Below are positions 20,701 through 29,133 of a DNA stretch of 56,777 nt, in pieces. A program made the translations under genes and the position numbers. The DNA comes from Gemmataceae bacterium (GTDB lineage: Bacteria; Planctomycetota; Planctomycetia; Gemmatales; Gemmataceae). The stretch is from NCBI GenBank assembly GCA_020847555.1, contig JADLBT010000098.1, forward strand, positions 1-56,777. Reading direction: 5' to 3'. Numbering within the stretch: position 1 is the first letter of the stretch; each line of letters opens with the position of its first letter. Below the pieces are notes generated by a model. The model saw only the letters and a list, made by a program, of their open reading frames with translations. It was not told the DNA's origin and ran no database searches.

Positions 20701-23700
20701 TGGAGGTCGATCAGACGCGCACGCCGACCGACCAGTTCGCCGTTCCGGAGCCGCTCAACGGCGTGCCCGGTCAGCTGCCGTATGACCCGCTGACGTTGCC
20801 GCTGATCATCCCCGGCCCACACCCGCAGCTGGCCATCACCTACCCCCCCGAGTCGAGCCAACTCAACCTGCGTCTCCCGCAGGTCGGCGAGGGCGGGACC
20901 GGCGCGGCCGTCGATACGACCCGCTCGGAGCTGACAATCCGCGACGTCCCGGTGTACCTCGGCATCAGCGACATCAACGTCAACGTGTCGATCAACCACA
21001 TGCGGGCTGGCGACCTGAAGTTGACCCTCATCGGGCCGGACGGGACGGCTGTCGTGCTGACGAACCAGAACGGCGGCAGCGGTCCGAACTTCGACCGCGT
21101 CACGTTCGACGACGACGCAACCGGGGCAATCAACGCGGCCGGCCTCGTCGCTCCGTTCAAGGGCGCCTACCGGCCGCAGGAGTCGCTGAGCAAGTTCTTC
21201 GGCAAGACGCCCAACGGGAAGTGGACGCTCGTCATCGAGGATCTGCGCACCGGCAACATCGGTACGCTGGTGGACTGGTCGCTGACGATCCACGCCGGGC
21301 TGGTGCTGAACAACACCACCAGTTCGACCGACGTGATGTTCGACCGCGACATCCAGACGGCCAGCTTCACGCCGGAAACCATCCTGCGTGTCGTCGGGCC
21401 GGCCGGGGTTCTGTTCGACCGTGTCATCAAGGAGAACGCGAACCCGGCGATCCAGGCCCAGAACCAGATCAAGAACTTCGCCATTACCCCGCTGGTCGGC
21501 GGCGTGCCCACGCCAGCGGCCACGGCCGCCCGGTCGTTCCGCATCACGTTCCTGGACGCGGCGAACCTGCCGATGCCGCAGGTCGTCAGCGGGACGTACA
21601 CGATCGTGTTTGGCCCGGACGTGTTCCGGGGGGGCCAGTACCTGCAGTCGGTCAGCGGCGACAAACTCGACGTCAACCTGAACGCCGGCCTGGCGGCCCT
21701 GCGCGGCGTCGATCCGAACGCCGCGTCTACCGACCCCGTCAACGTTGCCACCCCGTCGAACCAGACGTTCGCCCTCACGCCGGGAGCAGCGATTGACATC
21801 CCGGTGACGTTGACCGACAACTTTGTCGTTCAGGGCGCGACGGTCCAGCTGAACATCACGCACGGCTACACGCCGGCGCTGGAGGCGTTCCTGATCGCGC
21901 CGGACGGGTCGCAGGTGCGGCTGTTCACCCGGCCGGGCGACGCGGCGGCGGCGCCAGGGGCGCCGAGCGCGTCCAACCTCACCGACACGATCCTCAGCGA
22001 CATCGCCACGACATCGATCCAGGATGCCACGGCGCCGTTCCAGAGCACGTTCGCCCCGCAGCAGGCGCTGAACACGTTGCGGGGCGTGTCGTCCATCTTC
22101 GGCGGCAACGGCAAGTGGACGCTGCGGCTCATCAACCACACCACGCGCCCGGACGGATCGCCGCTCAACGGCGGAGCCGGCGTGGCCGGGGTGCTCAACA
22201 GCTTCTCGCTGACGCTCCTCAAGACCGCCCTGGGGACCGGCCTCGGCGAGACGGTCGCCGACCAGTTCACCACGACCTTCCGGATCTTCACCCAGGATCC
22301 GACCATGGCCCAGTCGCAGCAGGTGTGGACCGCCGTCGGCCCGGCGTCGCTCAACGATGGGCGCAACGCCGGGCGCGTCAGCGCCCTGGCCGTCGATCCG
22401 TCGGACCCGTCCGGCAACACGGCGTACATCGGCGCCGCCAGTGGCGGTATCTGGAAGACGACGAACTTCCTGACGACCGACCCGAACGGCCCGACGTGGG
22501 TGCCGCTGACGGACTTCGGCCCGACGTACAGCCTGAACATCAGCAGCATCGCCGTGATGCCGGTCAACAACGACCCCAACCAGACGTTCATCATCGCCTC
22601 GACCGGCGAGGGCGCCACCGGCACGCCGGGCGTCGGGTTCCTGCGGTCGTTCGACGGCGGCCGGACGTGGCAGTTGCTCGACAGCCGGGCGAACGCGGAC
22701 GCCAGCGGCAACCTCCTGCCGGTCGCCAGCACCGGCCCCGGCGGCCGCGACCACCACTTCGTCGGCGCGACGTCGTTCAAGGTCGTCATCGACCCGAACC
22801 TGCGCAACAACAACTTCGTCATCTACGCTGCCCTGGCCAACACGCCGGCCATCATCCCCGGAACCAGCAACGCCGTCGCCGGCCTGCCGTCCAACACGGT
22901 TGCGGGCGGCATCTGGCGGAGCACCGACTCCGGCAACACCTGGGCGCTGGTCGAGGCCGGCAACGGCCTGGCAACAGACGTCATCCTGTCGGAGAGCAGC
23001 GCGGTCGGGACGACGTTCGAGAGTCTGCCGCTCCTCTACGCCGCGTTCCAGGGCCAGGGTGTGCGGTACACCGAGAACGCCCTGACGGCGACCAGCATGG
23101 CGCTGCTGCCCGGCGGGCTGGGGAACGGGTCCACCGTGGACGCCGACCCGAACTTCCTGCTCCCGCCGCCGAACGACGAGGACACGCCGATCCCGGTCAG
23201 TAACCCGCCGGCCACGCCGCAGGGGGCCAAGGGGCGGATCGTTCTGGCCACCGTGCCGCGCACCGGCGACACGCGGGCCGACGCCTCGTACCAGGACTGG
23301 CTGTACGTCGCGGTCGCCACCCCAGGCGGGACGCTGGACGGCGTGTACATGACCAAGGATCGCGGCGATAACTGGACCAGGCTCCAGCTGCCTGCGCTCA
23401 CCCTCGCCCCTGCGTCCGGTGGGACGACGATTTCAATGGGGTCGAACGACGAGAGCCGGGCCGACTACGACCCGCTCGGGATCGCGGTGGACGTCGCGAA
23501 CCGCCGGTTCCTCCAGGGGAACTACAACCTCGCCCTCGCCGTGGATCCGAACAACCCGAACGTGATCTTCCTCGGCGGCCTGGACTACGTCCGCTCGTCG
23601 GCAGCCGCCCAGGGAGTGATGCGCATCGACGTGACAAAGATTGGCGACCCGTATGCGTTGGTCCCCTACGACAACAGCGACCCGGGCGGGGCCGTCACGA

Positions 23701-26700
23701 TGATCGGGTCGAACACGACCGCCGCGTTCACGTTGAAGGACACCAGCCAGTCGTTCGGCGTCCTGGCGACCGACCAGGTGACGCTGCGCGGACAGGATCC
23801 GTTCACCGGCGCCGGGGGGTACTACAACCTGCAGAGCGACCCGGACAATCCGTTCGCGAACGCCACGGTGCGCGTCCGGAACAACTTCATCCCCCCCCCC
23901 TTCCTCCCCCCGGTCGCCAGCTTCCAGTTCAACAACCTGGGTGACGATGTCGCCTGGCGGCCGTTCAAGATCGGCATGACCGGCACCTCGTCGTACCACA
24001 ACCTCTTCACGTTTGTCGATCCGCTCACCGGCGGCACGCGCGTCATCGCCGGCACCAGCGAGGGTGTCTTCACGGGCGTTGCCCTCAACGACGGGGTGGG
24101 CATCACCAACATCGGGACGGCCGTGACGCCGACCGGCAGCCGCAACGGAAACCTGCAGATCACGCAGTTCTTCTACGGGGCCGGCCAGCCGAGCAGCCTG
24201 GCCGCAGACCTGGCCGGCGCATTGTTCTACGCCTCCGCTCGCGAGAATGGATTCCCGACATCCGACCCGCTGGTGCTGGCAAACGGCAACCTGAACTGGA
24301 AAGGCCCGACCATCGGCGGCGATCTCGTCATCGGCGGCGACGGCATGGGCGTGGCCACCGACCAGACCGGAACCGGCGTGACCTACCAGTACAAGATTCC
24401 CAGCGGCTTCTTCGAGGAACGCCTGCTGCCGACCAACACCGGCGTTCCGGGCAGCAACGTTTTCCTCTCGAAGGACTTCTTGCAACGGATCCTGAACCAG
24501 GGGACGACCCCCAAGAGCATCACCAACGGGCTCATCCAGAACGCCGTGACCGACCTGCCGGAGAACAATCAGGGCAAGTGGCCCTACGGCAACTTCCCGC
24601 TGGGCAACAGCTTCACCCAGGTTTCGGGCGGCGTCTACACGCCGGCCGGCGCCAACTTCGCGATCAACCCGATCGATCCGAACGGGCTGCTGATCAGCTC
24701 GCCGGGCATTCCCGGGCAGGCCGGGACGAGCGGCTGGGTCTTCCGCACGGTGAACGGCACTGGCAGCGCCCCGACCTGGACCGTCATCGGCAATCCGGCA
24801 GACGTGGGCAACTCCTACGCCCAGGCGATGGCGTTCGGCGGCCAACTCCCGCCGCCCGCGACCGGGCCGGCCCCCGGCAAGAACGACTTCATCTACGCGG
24901 GCACGGTCGCCGGCAACGTCTATGTCAGCTTCAGCGGCTGGAACGCAACCCCGACGTGGATCTCTCTCGGGAGCCCGGGCGGGGCGGCCGACGGGACTGC
25001 CATCCAGCAGATCGTTCCCAACCCGACGCCCGGGTCGCTCGACGTGTACGTGGTGACGCTCCGCGGCGTCTACTACATGCAGAACACGTTCACCAACACC
25101 GGCTGGGTGAACATCACCAACAATCTGTTCAGCCCGGCGCTGACGCGCCAGCTGTTTGGCGGGTTCGGCAGCCAGACCGCGCCGCAAGCCATCCCGAGCC
25201 TGGGGGCCTATGCGACGGTCAACCCGAACACCGGCTACCTCACCTCGCTCGCGGTGGACTGGCGCTTTGTCGGCGGCGCCAACACCCGGCCGGTCCTCTA
25301 CGTCGGCGGCGAGGGCGGCGTCTTCCGCGGCAGGTTCGACGAGGCGACAAGCGTCTGGACCTGGGGCATGTTCCCGAACATCGCCGAGGACGGTTCGCCA
25401 GCGGGCATCACGCCGCAGAATGGCGGTTACCTGCCTGCCGTCCACGTCACCGACCTGGATCTGGCGCTGGGGAACATCGACCCCAACACCGGCCTGCCGC
25501 TGCCGGAGACCGGGTTTAACGCCCTCATCGCGACTACCTACGGCCGCGGGACGTTCGCCATCCGCCTCAACACGGCAGCTCTCCCCCAGATCAGCCAGGT
25601 GTCCGGCCCGGCGGTGGCGTCGTTCGGGTCGTCCAACCCGACGGCCGTCACGCTGACCGCGCTGACCGTCACGTTCGACGGACCAGTCGATCCGAGTACG
25701 TTCACGCTGGCGGATATCGTCAGCCTGACGGATCCGAACGGGAACCAGATCGCGCCGATGAGCGTCCGGGACATCACGCCGACACCGCCGGTCGGCCAGC
25801 CGAACAACCACAACGTCTACGAGATCCTGCTCCCGGCCCAGACCGCCCTCGGGTTCTACAACCTGGTTCTCGGTCCGAATATCTCGGACTTCGCCGGCAA
25901 CCGGATGAACCAGGACGCGGACCTGATCAACGGCGAGGTTCCTGACGATCAGTTCATCAACCGCATCCTGTTCCAGCCGTTCCAGAACTCGGCCCCCGTG
26001 CTCACGCCAACAGCGGTGCCGTTCCCGCCGGTGTTCGAGGACGACTTCACCAATCAGGGGATCGATCTGCGCGACTTCATCGCGGGCCTGCTGATCGCCG
26101 ACCCGAACGATCCGCAGTACACGGCGGGCGCGCCGCGCGGGATCGCCGTGACGGCCGTGGACAACACCAACGGCGCCTGGCAGTACTCGACCGACGGCGG
26201 TACGATCTGGAAGGACTTCGGCGCCGTCTCGGCGAGCACGGCGCGCCTGCTGGCCTTCAGGGATTCGAGCCAGCCGGCCAACCGCATTCGCTTCGTCCCG
26301 CTGCCGAATTACTTCACGCCGCCGGCCGGGACGGCCCCGTTTTTCAAGTTCCGGGCGTGGGACCAGATTGCCGGAAGCGACGGCAGCGTCGGAAACGCGA
26401 CGATCAACGGTTCCACCTCGCCCACCGCGGCCTACAGCGCCGGCGAGGCAACCGCGTCGGCCCCGGTCATCCCGATCAACGACGCGCCGGCGTTCACCAT
26501 CGTCGGCACGAACCAGACCGTCGTGGAGGATTCGGGTCCGGCGATGGTCACCAGCTTCGTCTCCAACCCGGTCCCCGGGCCGACGAACGAGAGCAGCCAG
26601 ACGGTGACGTTCCTCGTTACCACGGACCGGCCGGACCTGTTCAGCGCCCAGCCGGCCATCGATTCGATCGGTACGTTGACGTTCACCCCGGCGCCGAACG

Positions 26701-29057
26701 CCAGCGGCCTGGCGAACGTGACGGTCGTGGCCGTGGACAGCGGCGGGACGGACAACGGTGGGGTCAACACGAGCGCCCCGCAGGCGTTCACCATCGACAT
26801 CACGCCGGTGAACGACGTTCCCCTCTTCAACGTCGGTCCGAACATCGCAGTGGCGCAGAACACCGGGACGCGGACGTTCCCGAACTGGGCGACCGGCGTC
26901 AGCCCCGGCGCGCCGGAAGAGGTCGGCCAGGTGCTGACGTTCGTGATCGTCAGCAACGACCGGCCGGACCTGTTCAGTGTCCAGCCGGCCCTCGACGCGG
27001 CCGGCACCCTCACCTTCACGCTCGGCACCTACACCATCGGGGTGGCGACGATCGCCGTGCGCCTGCAGGACGACGGCGGGACAGCGGGCGGCGGGGTGGA
27101 CGTCAGCGCCGTCCAGTCGTTCACGATCGCCGTCATGGACGCCAACGACCCGCCGTCGTTCGTCCGCGGGCCGGACATCACGATCCAGGAGGACTCCCCG
27201 CCGCAGACGTTCCCGAACTGGGCGACCGGGTTCAACCCCGGCCAGCCGGACGAGGCCGGGCAGGTGCCGCTCGGCTACCTGGTGACGACAGACCGGCCGG
27301 ACCTGTTCAGCGCCGGACCGAGTATCGACGCGGCCGGGACGCTGACATTCACCCCCGCGCCGAACGCCGCTGGCACGGCAACCGTCACGGTCCGCGTCCG
27401 GGACAACGGCGGAACGGCCAACGGCGGCAACGACACCAGCGCCCCGCAGACGTTCACCATCACCCTCACGCCGGTGAACGACGCCCCCATCTTCACCCCC
27501 GGTGGGAACGTGCGGGCCGGCCAGGACGCCGGGACGGTCACGGTCCAGTGGGCCACGAACGTCCAGGGCGGACCGAACGACGAGGCCGGCCAGGCGGTCA
27601 CGTTCCTCGTCACCAACGACAACCCGGCCCTGTTCGACGTCGAGCCGACGATCGCTCCGAACGGGGTTTTGACGTTCACCGTCTCCGGCATCTCGGGGAC
27701 GGCGACCGTCACCGTCGTGGCGCAGGATCCGGACGGAACCGTCAGCGACCCGATCACCTTCACCATCGCCATTCAGGGGACGAACTTCCGCGGCATCCCG
27801 CTAGAATGCTTCATCCATCGGGTGTACATTGACCTGCTCGGGCGGGCGCCGGATGCCGGTGGGCTGGCGTTCTGGACCGGCCTGTTCGAGAACGGGCTGT
27901 CCCGGTACGAGATGGTCCGGTCGGTCCTCAACAGCCCCGAATACCGGACCCGCTTCATCCGTGAGCAGTTCCGGGTTCTCCTCCGGCGCACCGCGGACGC
28001 AAACGCCATCAACGTCTACATGAACCTCTTCGCCCAGGGGTTCAGCCCGGACTACCTGAAGGCCCAGATCCTGGGCTCCCGCGAGTTCATCGCCCAGCAC
28101 GGCAACGGGAACTCCTTCCTCTTCCTGGACGGGGTCTACCGGGCTGTGCTACGTCGGCCGCTCGACGAGGCGGGGCGCGCTCACTGGGGGTCGTACCTCC
28201 AGGTGAACGGCCCGGTGGCGACCGCCCTGGCGATCCTGCAGAGCGCGGACGGCGACGCTGCCCTGGTCGCCTCCACCTACGACCGCTACCTGCTCCGGAC
28301 TCCGGACGCTCAGGGGATGCAGATATACGTGCAGATGCTCCAGACCCCGGGCAAACGTGACGAGGATTTGATCGCCGGCATCCTGGCGTCGGTCGAGTAC
28401 TTCCGCGGCCTGGCCGACTGCCACGAACTGGACGGCGAGGCGCGCTGGCTGCGGCAGGTCTACCTCGACCTGCTCGGCCGGCCGCTCGACCCGCCCAGCG
28501 AGGGGGTCTGGCTGGAAGCCCTGAGCAGCGGGGCGACCCACCACAACATCGTTCGGTCCATCACGGCGAGCGCCGAGTACCGGACGCGGGTGATCGATCA
28601 GGCGGTCCGGGCGCTGCTCAGCCGGCCGGCCGATCCGGCCCTGCTGGCGCTGGGCCAGAACCACTTCGCGAGCGGCGGAACCCTCGACGGGTTCAAGGCT
28701 CAGCTGATGGGGTCGGCGGAGTACTACTTCGGCCACGGCCAGGGGAGCGACGGCGGCTGGCTCCAGGCGGTCTTCCAGGACGCGCTCGGCCACCCGCTCA
28801 ACACGGAGGGGTTCAACTTCTGGGCGCCGCAGATGGCCACCGGCTCGCGCTTCGACGTCGCCCTGGGGATCCTGAGGGCCGTGGAGGCCGACCAGTTCGT
28901 GGTGAGCCAGATGTACCTGAACCTGCTTCGTCGGCCCGTCGATGGGACCGGCCTGGGGTACTGGGGCGGCCTGCTGCAGGCCGGGACACGTGAGGAGGAG
29001 TTGATCAGCTCTCTGGTCAGCTCGCCGGAGTACTACAACAAGTACTCGGCGGAATAA
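11721..29057 (+). CDS. Giant surface protein (5,778 aa): LEPR-XLL leader, BNR, P-domains, Calx-beta array, cadherin-like repeats, DUF4214
   Basis: One uninterrupted frame encodes a secreted or surface multidomain protein. Seen in order: a basic N-terminus and VEALEERVVMSV (about residues 37-48), like the planctomycete LEPR-XLL leader; BNR/sialidase-like blades (60-340 and 626-760; STDGGYSW, FSDDGGNTW); P-domain-like jelly rolls (about 376-560, 2833-2976, 3041-3190, 3341-3505; repeated NGTWTLR); about 16 Calx-beta modules (873-2827; SIGDVTVQEG, DGTATGGTDY); a sortilin/VPS10-like propeller (3527-4617; GGIWKTTNF, SFDGGRTW); a Big_5-like domain (about 4628-4760); four cadherin-like repeats (4764-5354; DRPDLFSA, PVNDAP); and four DUF4214-like units (5357-5778; VYIDLLGRAPDAGGLAFW). 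No classical hydrophobic signal peptide is evident. It stands alone as a transcription unit, convergent with the dus gene. Likely roles are adhesion or surface coating; calcium binding is inferred from family knowledge. Confidence 0.95.
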   Translation: MKRDSFFSILGKAWRKLRSRRGRRPLGDSIGPRLTVEALEERVVMSVLPPAVVSNQQSLGIGVGPQVAIDPLNPQKIVAVASAGAGTVINYSTDGGYSWGATGFGTLGIPNGGGAATGSPSVSWSREIDVTGALREYFFVVTAQHDAANTAGAIVLTKWDFTGNQPFGVADTDNSTLGPLLHVPIYTWIGADPAFHPTVGVDNNLTTYTDPQTGATQTDSMATLVPRPRDIPGSLAQVPKAVYVAWNVQMTGASSPLRVAASDDGGFTFTTHQFVADTGNGGPVQSTPQISFMQGTVDNRIPGGQLTFAWSEGAGIWIDGSQPDGGAPFQPVASAQIFNSGELSLDPFAIIPPNGPSPGRIRDAIHGGTNPDLQRDTTFELPVNITDPNFDFLRDLDVTISVLHPHLNQLRIELISPDGVSVPLLFNKTNQAGVNATTPDIRGVPDNVGPNSGLANVPPITPPANPNYASLGSISGSNIGNSSVGTVFDDDAARTLFNVAGTPYVSHFRPEGGLLSVFNGRTPAELNGTWQLRIVDFRNDRLGPNATAGELYQFLRAWQLNFTAQISTTGFGNDSGTGALTVGTSATDIFPTRPAVSPTVGIQPGPSFVIDNTLGSFSPFQGRMYVAYTGPGTNSLLADDTDVFVRFSDDGGNTWSRAVRVNDDSINDHFSEGTRPQFLPALAIDPTTGTLVIMYYDARWDASRARPATFIQTSIDGGLTWSPATFLNKPKTAIDAITGQEVFIEPIPNNLPQAGANGFGNHQGLAVYNGRVIPIWSGNENAGGAALWTADTTIAAGPRVVNGDMGPVVQDGSTSTYNTTFTADGTRQLDGFVIEFDRFIDPSTLGTNDISLIYRAPNTPTSQPGTNLSSALTGLVPLELDPTPTPYTVSVSDAITGETAGTVTFRVFLNVPPPAGQTFSVDYTTASVTAVDGVDYTLSIGTVTFNPGETEKSIVVPILDDATVDGTRTFVVNLSNPFATNPITLAGLPTTLNILRGQGTAILIDDETVQSDTRPTVHIGNGAVREGNNGQTDMTFTVVLSRPTFQDVTLTYTTTDGTATGGTDYRIMTGTVTILAGQTTATIAVPVFGDTTFEITESFFVTLGTPPLGINPGRMQGTGFILDDDSVFPVNVSLGDAIVREADGATALVPVFLSAPQTTAVLVRYTTGNGSATGGDDFTANTDGLVFIPAGQMVAFISVPITNDTLAEGNETFTVTLFAASGGMHIGRGAATVLIADDEQVPAISVGDVTIQEGDAGTVNATFTVYLSAASSQSITVQYQTADDSAVSSGASPDYNTLGLTTLTFAPGETAKSVTVKVNGDQLAEGNEQFFLNLSNPIGAIVARPQGVGTIVDDDDLALSIGDVTVQEGTGAGTTTLTFTAYLNAAAQRAVAVNVATSNVTGIPPVGGPGFATAGVDYVANAITLNFAPGVVSQTFTVTVNRDAALEPNEILFATLSNPVGARILRGQAVGTIVDDDTLPTVTIGDAIVREGNAGTTNVDIPVYLSFPVLNNVDISYQTFNDTAVSGTATPDYVAANSIFTFLPGTTTGVITLQVQGDFLIESATSALERFRVQLTGVSTNAILSATKDSGYVTIVDNDVRISIGDVSEYEGNAGTTTLQFPVYLNSPADRVVTATVTSTLGTVVDTTVTFQPGEVFKRVRIQFPTDTSAGTNVPFTVSLSNVVGADPTDTGATGTASRLQANGLIVDDDTTGSTIVTLGDAVADPANGIPQFEGSVGTTPFLIPVFLTANTAAALTLNYTSGFGSGSVTIPANSRTANIQIDVPTDTVMDTNRQFFVTLAPAAGVTFRRQSVSALIIDDDGLAIAVGDPSVVEGNAGTTTMVFPVVASNPTYQYFNFPSPPVNNPPVTATYSTSNLTASLADYVAAVLQGFTFPTSSLAVPVTQTTIDIPVTVDNLNEGNEQFQLDLTGLSGAADTPGSRLTGVATIVDDDDLGLTIGDVTLLEGDAGTTTATFQIFLSAAANRPVTVFYRTADFTAVAPTDYTAVNSSVTFAAGETIKTVSVLVNGNTTRQPNRQFAVNLTRSDEAGIHDAQGVATIIDNDAVPAVSVGDATTIEGNSGTTAVQIPVYLSFPSPTAVVVNYTFANGTATGGTDYDATAGAVTFAPGETVKFISVPVNGDTTAEGNEHFFVDITANFSPSGPRTPVVARARGQVTIVEDDTVPALSIGNAAVREADSGVRTVTFTVYLSAPVAHTVTVQYATADGTATSAGVNPDYLATAGTLTFAPGETAQTVTVTIDGDATMEGDETFFVNLSAAAGANIAQPQGVGTIADDDTPFGAKKFQVNLTPQSATGTYSYAIGPRVRERIRSAPSANLSPTALPPIEAIDVPTVRVNDVTVVEGASGTTTVTFTATLSFPSIQRITVEYTTADGTATAGQDYVGVGPTPGLLVFEAGETVKTVTITVNGDTTVEGNETFFLNLSNPNGAIIDRDRSRPANQQGRATIIDDDFAAPTGSAVSLGDVTVKEQIGTTPTATFTVTRTGDTSAPAAVHYTVTDGTARAGIDYVSANGLTVSDAVVLEGTAPGTVTVTFTVYMTHVMSRPVSVNYFTSDGSAESGLPIDNDFVPGSGTITFAPGETVKTVTVTVNNDTLQEGNEIFFLNLINPQGGVNLLQRPSNPLLAPGQGQATILDDDFPSAAAANPAFHVSDPSFHRGVGAGTVTFRIYRTGPLSGTQTVNYQTVNDTALAGIDYVAVSSSVTFNPGETFKDLPAVTILEDRQFTGNRRFFLQVTNPPAGVGVGKDVGTATLIGVPGVAFAAGETTKTITIQLLDDGSPDGNEDFLVTLLNPSGTTLAKSQGKAVTIDAQGVLYRPEDYKVNIPLSGTTTSSFNITNVPDGEVLRDLTVFLTINHPAVEDLLVELIAPNGAVVILSAGNSTGANFLNTVFDDRAALPIGGRVAGDLKVQAPFRGSFKPDTYLGLLNGIDPNGTWTLRVTNFGGAGTLVDWGLNLQTGVAVTAGASGNFMDQNQNGLEVDQTRTPTDQFAVPEPLNGVPGQLPYDPLTLPLIIPGPHPQLAITYPPESSQLNLRLPQVGEGGTGAAVDTTRSELTIRDVPVYLGISDINVNVSINHMRAGDLKLTLIGPDGTAVVLTNQNGGSGPNFDRVTFDDDATGAINAAGLVAPFKGAYRPQESLSKFFGKTPNGKWTLVIEDLRTGNIGTLVDWSLTIHAGLVLNNTTSSTDVMFDRDIQTASFTPETILRVVGPAGVLFDRVIKENANPAIQAQNQIKNFAITPLVGGVPTPAATAARSFRITFLDAANLPMPQVVSGTYTIVFGPDVFRGGQYLQSVSGDKLDVNLNAGLAALRGVDPNAASTDPVNVATPSNQTFALTPGAAIDIPVTLTDNFVVQGATVQLNITHGYTPALEAFLIAPDGSQVRLFTRPGDAAAAPGAPSASNLTDTILSDIATTSIQDATAPFQSTFAPQQALNTLRGVSSIFGGNGKWTLRLINHTTRPDGSPLNGGAGVAGVLNSFSLTLLKTALGTGLGETVADQFTTTFRIFTQDPTMAQSQQVWTAVGPASLNDGRNAGRVSALAVDPSDPSGNTAYIGAASGGIWKTTNFLTTDPNGPTWVPLTDFGPTYSLNISSIAVMPVNNDPNQTFIIASTGEGATGTPGVGFLRSFDGGRTWQLLDSRANADASGNLLPVASTGPGGRDHHFVGATSFKVVIDPNLRNNNFVIYAALANTPAIIPGTSNAVAGLPSNTVAGGIWRSTDSGNTWALVEAGNGLATDVILSESSAVGTTFESLPLLYAAFQGQGVRYTENALTATSMALLPGGLGNGSTVDADPNFLLPPPNDEDTPIPVSNPPATPQGAKGRIVLATVPRTGDTRADASYQDWLYVAVATPGGTLDGVYMTKDRGDNWTRLQLPALTLAPASGGTTISMGSNDESRADYDPLGIAVDVANRRFLQGNYNLALAVDPNNPNVIFLGGLDYVRSSAAAQGVMRIDVTKIGDPYALVPYDNSDPGGAVTMIGSNTTAAFTLKDTSQSFGVLATDQVTLRGQDPFTGAGGYYNLQSDPDNPFANATVRVRNNFIPPPFLPPVASFQFNNLGDDVAWRPFKIGMTGTSSYHNLFTFVDPLTGGTRVIAGTSEGVFTGVALNDGVGITNIGTAVTPTGSRNGNLQITQFFYGAGQPSSLAADLAGALFYASARENGFPTSDPLVLANGNLNWKGPTIGGDLVIGGDGMGVATDQTGTGVTYQYKIPSGFFEERLLPTNTGVPGSNVFLSKDFLQRILNQGTTPKSITNGLIQNAVTDLPENNQGKWPYGNFPLGNSFTQVSGGVYTPAGANFAINPIDPNGLLISSPGIPGQAGTSGWVFRTVNGTGSAPTWTVIGNPADVGNSYAQAMAFGGQLPPPATGPAPGKNDFIYAGTVAGNVYVSFSGWNATPTWISLGSPGGAADGTAIQQIVPNPTPGSLDVYVVTLRGVYYMQNTFTNTGWVNITNNLFSPALTRQLFGGFGSQTAPQAIPSLGAYATVNPNTGYLTSLAVDWRFVGGANTRPVLYVGGEGGVFRGRFDEATSVWTWGMFPNIAEDGSPAGITPQNGGYLPAVHVTDLDLALGNIDPNTGLPLPETGFNALIATTYGRGTFAIRLNTAALPQISQVSGPAVASFGSSNPTAVTLTALTVTFDGPVDPSTFTLADIVSLTDPNGNQIAPMSVRDITPTPPVGQPNNHNVYEILLPAQTALGFYNLVLGPNISDFAGNRMNQDADLINGEVPDDQFINRILFQPFQNSAPVLTPTAVPFPPVFEDDFTNQGIDLRDFIAGLLIADPNDPQYTAGAPRGIAVTAVDNTNGAWQYSTDGGTIWKDFGAVSASTARLLAFRDSSQPANRIRFVPLPNYFTPPAGTAPFFKFRAWDQIAGSDGSVGNATINGSTSPTAAYSAGEATASAPVIPINDAPAFTIVGTNQTVVEDSGPAMVTSFVSNPVPGPTNESSQTVTFLVTTDRPDLFSAQPAIDSIGTLTFTPAPNASGLANVTVVAVDSGGTDNGGVNTSAPQAFTIDITPVNDVPLFNVGPNIAVAQNTGTRTFPNWATGVSPGAPEEVGQVLTFVIVSNDRPDLFSVQPALDAAGTLTFTLGTYTIGVATIAVRLQDDGGTAGGGVDVSAVQSFTIAVMDANDPPSFVRGPDITIQEDSPPQTFPNWATGFNPGQPDEAGQVPLGYLVTTDRPDLFSAGPSIDAAGTLTFTPAPNAAGTATVTVRVRDNGGTANGGNDTSAPQTFTITLTPVNDAPIFTPGGNVRAGQDAGTVTVQWATNVQGGPNDEAGQAVTFLVTNDNPALFDVEPTIAPNGVLTFTVSGISGTATVTVVAQDPDGTVSDPITFTIAIQGTNFRGIPLECFIHRVYIDLLGRAPDAGGLAFWTGLFENGLSRYEMVRSVLNSPEYRTRFIREQFRVLLRRTADANAINVYMNLFAQGFSPDYLKAQILGSREFIAQHGNGNSFLFLDGVYRAVLRRPLDEAGRAHWGSYLQVNGPVATALAILQSADGDAALVASTYDRYLLRTPDAQGMQIYVQMLQTPGKRDEDLIAGILASVEYFRGLADCHELDGEARWLRQVYLDLLGRPLDPPSEGVWLEALSSGATHHNIVRSITASAEYRTRVIDQAVRALLSRPADPALLALGQNHFASGGTLDGFKAQLMGSAEYYFGHGQGSDGGWLQAVFQDALGHPLNTEGFNFWAPQMATGSRFDVALGILRAVEADQFVVSQMYLNLLRRPVDGTGLGYWGGLLQAGTREEELISSLVSSPEYYNKYSAE
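23891..23900 (+). repeat. C10 homopolymer tract inside the giant gene
   Basis: Ten consecutive C bases encode part of FIPPPFLPP near residue 4057, followed after TTCCT by C6. A one-base slip would truncate the protein before its cadherin-like and DUF4214 regions. Confidence 0.9.
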
Positions 29058-29133
29058 GAGTTGGCGGACAGCATGAGCCGGACCGTGGAGGAGGCAGGGG
29101 CGATCGAGGCGCGCCCCTGTCCTTCGCCCGCTC

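Noticed and set aside
15798..22757. Minus-strand open frame of 2,319 codons opposite the giant gene
   Set aside because: It has no recognisable domain and an Arg/Asp/Val/Gly-rich composition typical of the antisense of high-GC repeats; the plus strand is clearly coding.
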